Made by a program: the position numbers and the translations under genes
Assembly (NCBI RefSeq): GCF_001419695.1
Contig: NZ_LIRG01000168.1
Span: 1-32,187 of the forward strand
Direction: 5' to 3'
DNA from: Streptomyces prasinopilosus
GTDB taxonomy: Bacteria > Actinomycetota > Actinomycetes > Streptomycetales > Streptomycetaceae
Length of the DNA: 32,187 bases
Part shown: positions 24,159-32,154 of the stretch, in pieces
Layout: the number at the start of each line of letters is the position of its first letter
Position numbering within the stretch: position 1 is the stretch's first letter
The notes under the pieces: generated by a model
The model's database searches: none
Told to the model about the DNA's origin: nothing
Seen by the model: the letters and a program-made list of their open reading frames with translations, nothing else

Positions 24159-25187
24159 TCAGGGTTCCCCGTCCGGCCGGTCTTCGGCGGACCGCTTCCC
24201 GACCACTCCGACGAGAGCCGAGGCGACGAGGGCGACGGTGCGGTCCTCGTCACGGGTCAGCCGGCGCAGGACCTCCTGGGCGGCGGGTCCCGCGACTTCG
24301 ACCAGCGCCTGGGTGATGCGGATCCGCGTCGCGGGATCCGCGTCGAGTTCGTCGACCAGGGCGGCCGTGATCCGGTCCGCGCACCCGGGGTCCTGGGACA
24401 GCGTTCCCAGGACCTCCGCCGCGTCGACGTCGTGGGAGCCCTCGACCACCATGCCGACGAGTACCGGCACGGCCGCGGTCACACCCTGCCCGCCCAGGGC
24501 CAGCGCGGCGTGCCTGCGCACCGTGGTGTCCGGGTCCCCGAGGGCGTCCGTGAGCACCGCGGTCGCACCCGGGGCCCCGGGCATCCCGGCGATCGTCCGC
24601 ACCGCGCGCCGCCGGATGTCGACGTCCTCCGCATGCGCGCCGGCGTCCAGCGCCGCCATGCCGTCGCCGCCCGCCCGGGCGAGCGCCCAGCGCAGCGCGC
24701 CCGCGACGTGCGGGTCGGATTCGGTCAGGACCGCCCCGGCCAGCACCTCGGCGGGAACCGACACGCCCTCCGGCCGGGTCAGGACGGCCTGCTGCCTGCG
24801 CGCGGCGCTGGTCGAGCCGAGTTCCCGCACGAGTTCGACGAGGCGCAGGACGCCCTGCCAGTCGGTGGGCGCCGACGCGTCGATCGCCCGGAGTCGCTCG
24901 AGGAGTTCCTGTTCCCGCGCCAGCCGGTCCTCCGTCCATCGGATGAGGTCGCTGACGAGGGCGGACGGCGTGAAGGCCGGGTCCTCCAGCGCGCGCCCGA
25001 TCTGCTTGAGCGAGAGTCCGAGAGACCGCAGGCTCTCCACGTGGAAGATCCTGCGGACGTCCTCGGGAGAGTACTCGCGGTAGCCGCCGGCGGTGCGGCC
25101 CGTCGGCCGCACCAGCCCCAGGGCGTCGTAGTGCCGGAGCATCCGGGCGCTCACCCCGGAGTGACGGGCCACATCGCCGATCAGCAA
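24159..25187 (-). CDS. MerR-family regulator with C-terminal HEAT repeats
   Basis: A 342-residue protein. Residues 1-~75 are a MerR DNA-binding domain (IGDVARHSGVSARMLRHYDA, LGLVRPTGRTAGGYREYSPE, DVRRIFHVESLRSLGLSLKQ), followed by the dimerisation helix (about 85-115). From about residue 125 a run of alpha-helical HEAT/armadillo-type repeats replaces the usual small ligand domain: VDIRRRAVRTIAGMPG, DTTVRRHAALALGGQG, DPATRIRITQALVEVAG, DRTVALVASALVGVVG. The start is taken as TTG 25187 because AGGAGG lies 7 bp before it (25195-25200, inside the preceding gene) and the MerR fold begins there; the upstream open frame is noise. It overlaps the HEAT-repeat gene by 7 bp. The dyad at 25961-25983 suggests autoregulation. 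Confidence 0.85.
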   Translation of the reverse strand: MLIGDVARHSGVSARMLRHYDALGLVRPTGRTAGGYREYSPEDVRRIFHVESLRSLGLSLKQIGRALEDPAFTPSALVSDLIRWTEDRLAREQELLERLRAIDASAPTDWQGVLRLVELVRELGSTSAARRQQAVLTRPEGVSVPAEVLAGAVLTESDPHVAGALRWALARAGGDGMAALDAGAHAEDVDIRRRAVRTIAGMPGAPGATAVLTDALGDPDTTVRRHAALALGGQGVTAAVPVLVGMVVEGSHDVDAAEVLGTLSQDPGCADRITAALVDELDADPATRIRITQALVEVAGPAAQEVLRRLTRDEDRTVALVASALVGVVGKRSAEDRPDGEP

Positions 25188-25942
25188 TCCGCGGCCTCCT
25201 GGATCTCCGCGGCCCGGGCGGCCTCCGCCGGCTCGGCCGTGGCCGCGGTCGCGGCGGCCGTGGCCGCAGCCGCGGCTCGTTCCGGGCCGAGCGCGGCTAC
25301 GCGCTTCGCCTCTTCGACGGCCGTGTCGAAACCGGCCTCCGGGTTCCGCCGGAGCAGTTCGGTGGCACGGGCGTGCGCGGCCACCGCCGGGTCGGGGTGC
25401 CGCGCGGCCTTCTCCAGGGCGGGGCCGACCGCGTCGCCGAGGCCGGTCAGGGCCCGGCTCAGGCTCAGTTGCACGGTGCGGTCGCCCCGGCCGAGTTGCA
25501 GGACCAGCTCGTCGGCCAGGTCCTTCTCCTCGCCCTCCGGCACGAGGGCGACCGCGACGCGCCACGCGGTCCGCGCGACCTCGTCATCGGCGTCACGCAG
25601 CATGTCACGGGTGATCCAGGCCCACGTGTCCTCGTCGCCGATCTTGGAAAGCGTGTGCAGCGCTTGACCGCGCGCCTGACGGCGCCCGGAGTCCAGTTCC
25701 TTGCGGATCCGGGGCAGGGTGATCTCCCGCGAGAGGCGGGTCAGCGCCCAGGACAGCATGTCCCGCACGAAGAAGTCGGGCTCGACGGCGCACCGTTCGA
25801 CGAGCGTCTCCAGGAGTGCGGGGTCGGCGCTCGAGCCGGCGGCCAGGGCCGCCTGCAGCCGGACCGACGAGTCCTCGGCGCTCAGGGCCTTGAGCACACG
25901 GGCGTTCTGCGGGGTCACGTTGGTCGTGTGGATCGGGACCAC
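25181..25942 (-). CDS. HEAT-repeat protein, first gene of the MerR operon
   Basis: A protein of up to 253 residues built of HEAT-like repeats: EDSSVRLQAALAAGSSADPA, EPDFFVRDMLSWALTRL, GRRQARGQALHTLSKIGDED, DDEVARTAWRVAVALVPEGE, DRTVQLSLSRALTGLGD, DPAVAAHARATELLRRNP. The tail is Ala/Glu-rich. There are no catalytic motifs, so a protein-binding scaffold is likely. It is co-transcribed with, and overlaps, a MerR regulator carrying the same repeat type. The start is unclear: GTG 25942 overlaps the best Shine-Dalgarno (AGGAGG, 25942-25947), an ATC sits 8 bp after that site, and GTG 25918 is the next normal codon. The coordinates give the longest form. Confidence 0.8.
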   Translation of the reverse strand: MVPIHTTNVTPQNARVLKALSAEDSSVRLQAALAAGSSADPALLETLVERCAVEPDFFVRDMLSWALTRLSREITLPRIRKELDSGRRQARGQALHTLSKIGDEDTWAWITRDMLRDADDEVARTAWRVAVALVPEGEEKDLADELVLQLGRGDRTVQLSLSRALTGLGDAVGPALEKAARHPDPAVAAHARATELLRRNPEAGFDTAVEEAKRVAALGPERAAAAATAAATAATAEPAEAARAAEIQEAADC

Positions 25943-25954
25943 CTCCTGTGCCCG

Positions 25955-25985
25955 AGTGAAGACCTTATCAACGTGTCAAGGTCAA
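25955..25985 (-). promoter_or_regulatory. MerR-type promoter and dyad operator
   Basis: On the minus strand TTGACC (25985-25980) is followed after 19 bp by TTCACT (25960-25955). The 19-bp spacing is the hallmark of MerR-controlled promoters. The spacer and -35 edge contain a 23-bp dyad, GACCTT-N11-AAGGTC (25961-25983), which is likely bound by the MerR-HEAT protein encoded two genes downstream of this site. The -10 is weak, as expected for an activator-dependent promoter. Confidence 0.6.
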
Positions 25986-25989
25986 GCCC

Positions 25990-26566
25990 GTGGCCCTGAC
26001 GGTCCTGGACGCGGGCACGCCGTTCGAGGCGGTGGCCTGCGTGTCCGCCCCACCGGGACTGCCGTGGACGCCGCCGGACCTGCTTCGGCTCATCGGTCCC
26101 GCGCTCCCCCTGCGCGTCGTCCCGAGGCCGAGCGGCTGCCGGACGGCGTCATGCAGGCCCTGCGGCAGTTCGTGAACCGGGCGGCGCGGGAGGGGGCGCC
26201 GGTGCGAAGGCGGCGGATCGTCCGGAGACGGTGTGAGGCGATCGTCGCTGAGGGCCGGGGGGTCACGATGTGTCGTTCTCCGAGTGCGGCACCGTTTCGG
26301 CCGGGGTGGCCCGGCCGTACCGGCGGAGTGCCGGGCAAGCGGGCGAACCGCCGGGCCACGGTCGGCGCGCGACCACCGGCACCGCGTCGTGCCCGCTGGA
26401 GGGGGAGCTGCCCCGCCCGAGGAAGGGGCGGACGGTGACCCGGGGCGCCGGACGGCCCGGGTGACCGACGGGGTCGGCCGGTCGAGGGCCGCGTACGGCA
26501 CCACCACGTCACCTCGTCACCGCCGCCCGGGCCTTCTGCACCCTGCGGCGGTTCGCACCGGAAACC
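25990..26566. other. Intergenic stretch, no gene called
   Basis: About 570 bp. Plus-strand frames (for example LTVLDAGTPFEAVACVSAPP near 25990, and ALRQFVNRAAREGAPVRRRR near 26160) have short protein-like pieces but no coherent gene or Shine-Dalgarno. It may be decayed coding sequence. Confidence 0.35.
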
Positions 26567-26639
26567 GAGGTGTCGGCCTGGCCTTGTATCAAATCCTTGA
26601 GTGCATAAAGGATTTGATACAAGGCCAGGCCGACACCTC
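26567..26639. repeat. Perfect 32-bp inverted repeat with 9-base loop
   Basis: Bases 26567-26598 are exactly reverse-complemented at 26608-26639, with the loop GAGTGCATA at 26599-26607. The inner half (TTGTATCAAATCCTT) is A+T-rich in a very GC-rich region; the outer half is GC-rich. Both strands are open across the element and encode the same peptide core (VGLALYQIL then KDLIQGQAD). It lies 67 bp beyond the stop of the minus-strand membrane-protein gene, so it could terminate that transcript, although no T-run follows. A miniature mobile element, a structured RNA or a protein-binding cruciform are alternatives. Confidence 0.95.
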
Positions 26640-26705
26640 CACCGCCCGCGGCCGCCCACTCGCCACCGGCAGAGCCCGAGCCCGAGCCCGACGGAGTGCT
26701 ACCGG

Positions 26706-26999
26706 TCAGGCATGCGCGTGACGTGGTGCGGTCGCCCTCCGGGACGCCGCGTGGTGTGCGGGGGTGTCCGGGCTTGCGGCCTTGAGGCGCTGCAGCCACA
26801 GGGAGGCCGTGAGCAGGAGGCCGGTGAAGACGCCCAGGAGGAGGGCGGACACCCACATCTGCCGGCTCCCGGGCGACTGCCAGCCGGTCCAGGCGGTCGA
26901 CGCGGCCCACAGCAGGACGCCTGCCATGTAGAAGGCGCGGATCCGATGCAGCTGCCGCACGGCCCGCAGGGATGTGACGCGATCAGTCTTGGATGCCAT
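26706..26999 (-). CDS. Small two-helix membrane protein
   Basis: A 97-residue protein with a basic N-terminus (MASKTDRVTSLRAVRQLHRI) and two membrane helices, FYMAGVLLWAASTAWTGW (about 24-41) and MWVSALLLGVFTGLLLTASL (about 49-69), then a His/Arg/Ala-rich cytoplasmic tail (PAHHAASRRATAPRHAHA). Two-helix proteins of this kind are common uncharacterised envelope proteins in streptomycetes. No family is recognised. ATG 26999 is preferred; an in-frame TTG at 27032 would add 11 residues. It is followed by the large palindrome and preceded by the zinc-ribbon gene on the same strand, 69 bp away. Confidence 0.65.
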   Translation of the reverse strand: MASKTDRVTSLRAVRQLHRIRAFYMAGVLLWAASTAWTGWQSPGSRQMWVSALLLGVFTGLLLTASLWLQRLKAASPDTPAHHAASRRATAPRHAHA

Positions 27000-27068
27000 G
27001 CCGGCCCGTATACCCCCGTGCACGCCGTTCAACGGTCCAGGTTCGTTCCTGTTGTTCCGCCGGTCGGG

Positions 27069-27263
27069 TCACCTTGGCCCTTGCTCCTGGGTGCGTCCTT
27101 CGAAGTCGCGCCGTACTGCCGCGCCTTGGTCCTCGACGAGCCCTGCATCGTCGGGGAGGTCCAGTACGGCACCGCAGCGCCCGCACAGTTTCCCGTCTTC
27201 GGCCGGCGTACCGCACACCTTGCAGAACCGGTTGCCCTTCTCGTTCTCAGTGTGGTGACTCAT
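27069..27263 (-). CDS. Small zinc-ribbon protein
   Basis: A 64-residue protein. FCKVCGTPAEDGKLCGRCGA holds two CxxC knuckles, the pattern of a zinc ribbon. The rest (VLDLPDDAGLVEDQGAAVRR, then DFEGRTQEQ) is acidic to mixed and without a domain. GGAGAG lies just before ATG 27263, fixing the start, although the frame is open further upstream. Stand-alone zinc ribbons often serve as nucleic-acid or protein adaptors; the role is unknown. It may be co-transcribed with the downstream small membrane protein. Confidence 0.7.
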   Translation of the reverse strand: MSHHTENEKGNRFCKVCGTPAEDGKLCGRCGAVLDLPDDAGLVEDQGAAVRRDFEGRTQEQGPR

Positions 27264-27688
27264 GACTCTCCGGGTCGGGGCGGACGGTGAGGGATACGGA
27301 GTACCCATGACGCCGGTGTCGATGCGCCAGGGGATGACAGAACCTCATCCGTCTTTTCCCGTCCCGGAGTCCGCTGACGTGGCGGGCGCGTCCCGGACGG
27401 GATCCGGCTGCGGCCGACCCGCCGCGGGACTCGTGGCGCTTGCCCCGGATCCGGGCGAACGGCGGGACCGCTGCCGACGGCTGCCGCGCACCGGGTGCTG
27501 AGGCATGACGGAGTTGCGGCGCCTTGGCCGGCGTCGCGCCCGGACGAGGACGGCGGTGATGCGGAGTACGGCCCGGCGGACGGGGGCGAGTTCGTCGCAC
27601 CGTAGGGCCGGGCCGCGCACTGGTCGGGGAGCCGGGGCGGGTGGCCGTGACCCGGTCCCCCGGAGGTGAGGGAAGCGGGGGAACGGGA
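27264..27688. other. Intergenic stretch, no gene called
   Basis: About 425 bp with only low-quality open frames. It holds the promoter side of the zinc-ribbon gene and, at its right end, the MMPL terminator. Confidence 0.4.
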
Positions 27689-27722
27689 GGAGGACGGGAC
27701 CGCTGTGCGGGTCCCGTCCTCC
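27689..27722 (-). terminator. Terminator of the TetR-MMPL operon
   Basis: GGAGGACGGGACC (27689-27701) and GGTCCCGTCCTCC (27710-27722) form a perfect 13-bp stem with an 8-base loop, 31 bp beyond the MMPL stop on the minus strand. Confidence 0.8.
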
Positions 27723-27753
27723 GGGGTGTGGCCAGGTTCGGCCGGTGCGCGGG

Positions 27754-29922
27754 TCAGACCGAGACGGGGTCCTCCTCGCGCGTCCTCGCGGCCAGCTGCC
27801 GGTTCAGCTTCTCGCCCTCGATGTCGAGGTCGGGCAGGGCCTTGTCGAGGGGCTTGGGCAGCCACCAGGCGGCACGGCCGAGCAGTGACATCACCGCCGG
27901 GACCAGCGTCATGCGGACGACGAAGGCGTCGATGACCACGCCGACGGCGAGGGCGAACCCGATGGATTTGATGATCGGGTCGTCCATCAGGACGAAGCCC
28001 CCGAACACGGCCGTCATGATGAGCGCGGCGGCCGTGACGACGCGGGCGTTGTGGCCCATGCCGCTGACCATGGCCGCCTGCGGGCCGGCACCGTGGACGA
28101 AGTCCTCGCGCATGCGGGAGACGAGGAAGACCTCGTAGTCCATGGCGAGGCCGAACAGGATGCCGATGAGCAGGATCGGCAGGAAGCTCACCAGCGGGCC
28201 GGGGGTGTCGACGCCCACCAGGCCGGCGAGGTGGCCCTCCTGGAAGATGGCGACGGTGATGCCGAAGGTCGCGCCCACGGTGAGCAGGAAGCCGAGGGCT
28301 GCCTTCAGCGGCACCAGGACCGACCGGAAGACCAGCATCAGCAGCAGGATGGACAGTCCCACCACCAGCAGCAGGTACACCGGCAGGGCGTCGGCGAGCT
28401 TCTCCGAGACGTCGATGCCCAGGGCGGTCGCGCCGGTGAGGGCGATGTCGGCGCCCTCGATGTCCGCGACCCGGTCGCGGATGTCGTGGACGGCGTCCTC
28501 GGTGGCGACGGCGGTCGGGCCGGCCTCGGGGATGATGGTCAGCAGGGCGGTGGTGCCCTGCTCGTTCAGCTGCGGCGGGGCCACGGTCAGGATGCCGTCG
28601 GTGTCCTTGATGAGCGCGGTGGCCTTCTCGGCCGCCGCTCCGGTGGACTGCGCGTCCTCGCCGTTGACGACGGCGATGAGACGGCCGTTGAAGCCCTCGC
28701 CGAAGCCCTCGGACGTCAGGTCGTACGCCTCGCGTGCGGGGGAACCCTCGGCCGCGGTGCCCGCGTCCGGCAGGGCCATGCGCATGTCCTGGGCCGGGAG
28801 GGTGAGTGCGCCCAGCCCGAGGATGCCGACGATCAGGAGCGGGACGCGCAGCTTGGTGACGATCCGGCCCCAGGTGAAGCCGAAGCCCTCGGGGGCGGTG
28901 CCGTTCTCGGCGGCGTGTCCGTCTGCGTGGCGCTGCTTGCGCGGCAGGATCTTCTCGCCGGCGAAGGCGAGGAAGGCCGGCAGCAGGGTGAGGGCGACCA
29001 GCACGGCGACGGCGACGGTGCCCGCCGCGGCCAGGCCCATCACGCTCAGGAAGGGGATGCCGACGACGGAGAGGCCGGCCAGGGCGATGACGACGGTGGC
29101 GCCGGCGAAGACGACGGCGGAGCCGGCGGTGCCGGTCGCGCGGCCGGCGGCCTCCTCGGGCTCGTGGCCCTCGGTGAGGTACTGGCGGTAGCGGGAGGTG
29201 ATGAAGAGCGAGTAGTCGATGCCGACGGCCAGGCCCAGCATCAGCGCCAGGATGGGGGCGGTGGAGGTCAGTTCGATGACACCGGTCAGGGAGAAGAGGC
29301 CGGCCATGCCGACCGCGACGCCGATCAGCGCGTTCAGCAGGGTCATGCCGGCGGCGACCAGCGAGCCGAAGGTGACGACCAGGACCACCGCGGCGACCAG
29401 CACACCGAGCGCCTCGGTGGAGCCGACCTCCACGTCGCCGCCCATGACCTCACCGCCGTGCTCGACCCGCAGGTCCTCGACGTCGGCACCGACGGCCTCG
29501 TAGGCCGACTTCTGCTTGTCGGTGACCTCGTCGGCGGGCTTGTCGAACTGCACCTGGATCAGGGCGTAACGGCCGTCCTGGGAGACGGAGCCGGTCCGGA
29601 ACGGGTCCATGGCGGCGATGACGCCGTCGAGCCCGGAGGCTTCCTTCACCACGGGCGCCACCGCGGCGGGGTCCAGCTTCTCGCCCTCGGGCGCGGCGAG
29701 GACGATGGCGCCGGTGGCTCCGCCGGCCTGGGGGAACTGCCGGTCGAGGTCGTCCAGCGCCCGCTGGGACTCGGTGCCCGGCATGGAGAACTTGTCACTG
29801 GTCGGGCCCATCAGGGTGGCGGCTCCGACACCCAGCAGGATCAGCAGGAGCAGCCAGACCGCGGCTATTCGGCCTTTCCTGCGGAAGGAGAACCGCCCGA
29901 GCCGGTACAGCAAGGTCGCCAT
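27754..29922 (-). CDS. MMPL family transporter (RND superfamily)
   Basis: A 722-residue inner-membrane exporter of the MmpL/YdfJ type with the duplicated RND layout: helix 1 (about 18-38), an extracytoplasmic porter domain (about 40-165), a five-helix bundle (about 170-335), then a second helix-loop-bundle copy. The essential Asp-Tyr proton-relay motifs are present in both halves: LAVGIDYSLFITSRYRQYL (Asp236-Tyr237) and FGLAMDYEVFLVSRMRE. The C-terminal tail is cytoplasmic and charged (NRQLAARTREEDPVSV). Family members export lipids, siderophores or small molecules using the proton gradient; the substrate here is unknown. It lies 26 bp downstream of its TetR regulator in one operon, so it is probably induced by the exported or a toxic compound. 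Confidence 0.95.
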   Translation of the reverse strand: MATLLYRLGRFSFRRKGRIAAVWLLLLILLGVGAATLMGPTSDKFSMPGTESQRALDDLDRQFPQAGGATGAIVLAAPEGEKLDPAAVAPVVKEASGLDGVIAAMDPFRTGSVSQDGRYALIQVQFDKPADEVTDKQKSAYEAVGADVEDLRVEHGGEVMGGDVEVGSTEALGVLVAAVVLVVTFGSLVAAGMTLLNALIGVAVGMAGLFSLTGVIELTSTAPILALMLGLAVGIDYSLFITSRYRQYLTEGHEPEEAAGRATGTAGSAVVFAGATVVIALAGLSVVGIPFLSVMGLAAAGTVAVAVLVALTLLPAFLAFAGEKILPRKQRHADGHAAENGTAPEGFGFTWGRIVTKLRVPLLIVGILGLGALTLPAQDMRMALPDAGTAAEGSPAREAYDLTSEGFGEGFNGRLIAVVNGEDAQSTGAAAEKATALIKDTDGILTVAPPQLNEQGTTALLTIIPEAGPTAVATEDAVHDIRDRVADIEGADIALTGATALGIDVSEKLADALPVYLLLVVGLSILLLMLVFRSVLVPLKAALGFLLTVGATFGITVAIFQEGHLAGLVGVDTPGPLVSFLPILLIGILFGLAMDYEVFLVSRMREDFVHGAGPQAAMVSGMGHNARVVTAAALIMTAVFGGFVLMDDPIIKSIGFALAVGVVIDAFVVRMTLVPAVMSLLGRAAWWLPKPLDKALPDLDIEGEKLNRQLAARTREEDPVSV

Positions 29923-29948
29923 GGAGGAGGGGTCTTTCCGTTAGGGGG

Positions 29949-30497
29949 TCAACTGGGGGTGTGGTCAAGCGTCCGCAGCGCACTGCGGATCATTTCGGCA
30001 CGCAGCACCTCGTCCGGCGCCACCTCGTCGTCGGTGGCACTGGTGATGAAGACGGCGCCCAGCACCATCCACGCGGCCACCCGGGACGGTGCCCGCTGCG
30101 AGCGGCCGGCCAGCGCGTCCAGCAGCCCGTCCGCCAGTTCCATGACGTTGAGGTCCTGGTGGCAGGACATCTCGGCGATGTCCTCGAAGAGAAGCCGGAT
30201 CTCGCGGCGGAACCGCAGCGTCAGGTCGACGTATCCGACGACGGTCTCCTCCACCAGCCGGCCGCCCTCCAGCCCGGCCACGCGGTCGAGCAGCGTGGCG
30301 AGGGCGTCCCGGGCCGGGGTCAGCAGCTCGGTGAGGATCTTTTCCTTGCCGGCGAAGTGGTAGAGGAGCGACGCCTTCGAGCAGCCCGCGTCGGAGGCGA
30401 TGTCCTGCAACGAGGTGCCGCGGAAGCCGTGCACGGCGAACAGTCGCAGTGCCGATTCGAGGATCTGGCCGCGCATGGCGGAGGCGGAACGTGCCAT
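29949..30497 (-). CDS. TetR-family repressor of the MMPL operon
   Basis: A 182-residue TetR regulator. The N-terminal helix-turn-helix contains ILESALRLFAVHGFRGTSLQ, then DIASDAGCSKASLLYHFAGK with the family YHFAGKE signature. The all-helical C-terminal domain (about 65-182) binds ligand and dimerises (VVGYVDLTLRFRREIRLLFE; MVLGAVFITSATDDE). The GGTGGGGA stretch precedes ATG 30497. A 34-bp palindromic operator begins 14 bp upstream of the start codon. The gene order TetR-MMPL on one strand implies autoregulation together with the exporter. Confidence 0.93.
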   Translation of the reverse strand: MARSASAMRGQILESALRLFAVHGFRGTSLQDIASDAGCSKASLLYHFAGKEKILTELLTPARDALATLLDRVAGLEGGRLVEETVVGYVDLTLRFRREIRLLFEDIAEMSCHQDLNVMELADGLLDALAGRSQRAPSRVAAWMVLGAVFITSATDDEVAPDEVLRAEMIRSALRTLDHTPS

Positions 30498-30510
30498 GTC
30501 CCCACCGTAA

Positions 30511-30544
30511 CTGTCCGATCGGTCAGGACTGACCGATCGGACAG
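30511..30544. promoter_or_regulatory. Palindromic TetR operator
   Basis: CTGTCCGATCGGTCAG (30511-30526) and CTGACCGATCGGACAG (30529-30544) are perfect reverse complements separated by GA. Each arm itself contains the near-palindrome CCGATCGG, so two TetR dimers could bind side by side. Its place directly upstream of the TetR gene makes it the obvious target of that regulator. Confidence 0.88.
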
Positions 30545-31003
30545 TATGTTCCTGTGGCTTGCGTCACTCTCCCCGTCCGGGGCCTGCACGGGAGGCGTGC
30601 GGGACCGGTGCAGGCACACGCGGTGGGCTTCGTCGGCTCGCGCACGGAAGCACCGGCCCTCGGAGGGCGGGGCGCCGGGGCGTCGGGACTCCGGCGGCAT
30701 GCGTTCAAGGGCGACCGGGACGCTTCACGGCATCGTCAGGATGCGGCAGCCGGTGCGGGCGGGGCCTGCGGCGGGTGCGGAGCACCCTGCCCGACACGCC
30801 GAAGTCCTTCCCCTCACCCGTGTCCGGGTCCACGGGGCGCGGATGCCGTCCACGGCCTCGCGCTCGGCGTCCGGCTGCCCGCCGTCCGGCCCGTTGAAGC
30901 CGCCGGCGCGCACGCCTTCCGCTCGCCGCCCCCGGAGTCCGGCGAGAAACCGGTGCGCCGGCACCGTCCGCCCGCCGCGCTGCACCCCCTGCGTGCAAGC
31001 TTC
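30545..31003. other. Intergenic stretch, nothing convincing
   Basis: About 460 bp between the TetR operator and the 3' end of the gas-vesicle-type gene. Open frames are Arg/Pro-rich and lack ribosome-binding sites. Confidence 0.4.
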
Positions 31004-31375
31004 CTACTTCTGCCGCGTCTCGTCGCGGGCCCGCTGGAAGGCCTCGGACACCGTCTGCGCGGCGCCGGAGAGGACTCCCTTAGTCGCGCCCCGGGCCCCC
31101 GACTCCTTCATCCGTCCCGGGAGTTCGGGCAGCCCGGCCGGCTTGCGCGGTCCCGCTTCCAGATCGAGGCGGTTGCACGCCTCGGCGAAGCGCAGGTAGG
31201 TGTCGACGCTGGCCACCACGACCCGAACGTCGATCTTGAGTATCTCGATGCCGACCAGGGAGACCCGCACGAACGCGTCGATCACCAGCCCTCGGTCGAG
31301 AATCAGTTCGAGTACGTCGTACAGGCCGCTGGAGCCTCCCCCACCGCCCTGCTGCGTCATCACCGTCATCGCCAT
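31004..31375 (-). CDS. Gas vesicle protein GvpJ/GvpA family
   Basis: About 123 residues. The core [40 protein letters not shown] and [19 protein letters not shown] is the GvpA/J/M fold that builds or nucleates gas vesicles. A Gly-rich N-terminus ([10 protein letters not shown]) and a ~45-residue C-terminal extension ([14 protein letters not shown] ... [12 protein letters not shown]) make it GvpJ-like rather than the main shell GvpA. GAGGAAGGGG precedes ATG 31375; the next ATG (31369) is also possible. No other gvp gene (A, F, G, K, L, N) is visible within the window, so it is either an orphan or the edge of a cluster beyond 32187. Soil streptomycetes carry gvp genes whose function outside flotation is unknown. 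Confidence 0.85.
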   Translation of the reverse strand: MAMTVMTQQGGGGGSSGLYDVLELILDRGLVIDAFVRVSLVGIEILKIDVRVVVASVDTYLRFAEACNRLDLEAGPRKPAGLPELPGRMKESGARGATKGVLSGAAQTVSEAFQRARDETRQK

Positions 31376-31848
31376 CAGCCCCTTCCTCGTCCCCTGCGGT
31401 CCCGCCCGGCGGTTCCCCCGTGGCCGCCCGCCGGCGCCCGGAAGGGCGGCCACGGCTCCGGGAGGACCCGTGGCTTCCGGCTGCCTGAGGGCCGGCATCT
31501 CCCCGCGCGCCGATCGCCCTGCCGTCTACGACTCGGATAACCCGTAACCGCGCGCTCACGCCCGCGGCACCCGGCCGACGGTGGTCGGTGCCGCGCCGTG
31601 TCACCCGCGCGGGTGCCGTCCTCCGCGCCCCCGCCTCACGGCCGATCCGCGTGCTTCCCCGCGTGGTCCGCCGGGCGCGGTCACCGGTGAGCGGTGCGCC
31701 GCGCCGTGAACCGTTCCCCGAGGGGGCCGTGCGCGGCGGCGTGCCGCGACCGGACGGGATACCGGCGGGGCCGACCGCGCGCGGCGCCGGTCCACCCCAC
31801 TGCCGGCGCGCGCCCCGTCCTCGGGATCACCCGGGGAGGCGGGGAGGA
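31376..31848. other. Intergenic stretch, no gene seen
   Basis: About 470 bp between two minus-strand genes. It should hold the promoter of the gas-vesicle-type gene; no clear promoter, operator or small gene was recognised. Confidence 0.4.
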
Positions 31849-32154
31849 TCAGATCCGGTGCCCCCGCTCGGCGAGCCACCGGTGCACGCTCTCCTTGTCC
31901 GCCGGGGTGATGCGGGCCGGACCGGTGACATCCGGTCCTTCCTCCTCGTTGAAGCCGGTGTCCGTGATGCGGGCGGTCACCCAGGTCGCCAGGTCACGCG
32001 CGGTGTCCTCCGGCAGCGTGCCGTCGTCCCAGTGCGAGTGCGCCCGCCGCGCCGCGTCGGCGTCGTGTCGTTCCATCTCCCGTAGCCAGACGGGTACCAG
32101 TCGATCCATGACCTGCTGGTCGGTCCGGGAGGTTTCCTGGTCGTGTGCGGTCAT
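31849..32154 (-). CDS. Hypothetical protein (101 aa)
   Basis: Not recognised as a named family. A 101-residue soluble, acidic, helix-rich protein: TDQQVMDRLVPVWLREMERH, WDDGTLPEDTARDLATWVTA, ITPADKESVHRWLAERGHRI. Composition and third-position GC indicate a real gene. The start at ATG 32154 fits the protein composition (MTAHDQETSRTDQQ) but has no obvious Shine-Dalgarno; ATG at the MDRL residue is an alternative. It is the last gene in the window, and upstream sequence that might link it to others is cut off. Confidence 0.65.
   Translation of the reverse strand: MTAHDQETSRTDQQVMDRLVPVWLREMERHDADAARRAHSHWDDGTLPEDTARDLATWVTARITDTGFNEEEGPDVTGPARITPADKESVHRWLAERGHRI

Noticed and set aside
28051-30363. 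770-codon open frame on the plus strand
   Set aside because: It mirrors the MMPL and TetR genes on the opposite strand; its Asp/Gly/Gln/His-rich composition is the usual antisense shadow of GC-rich genes.
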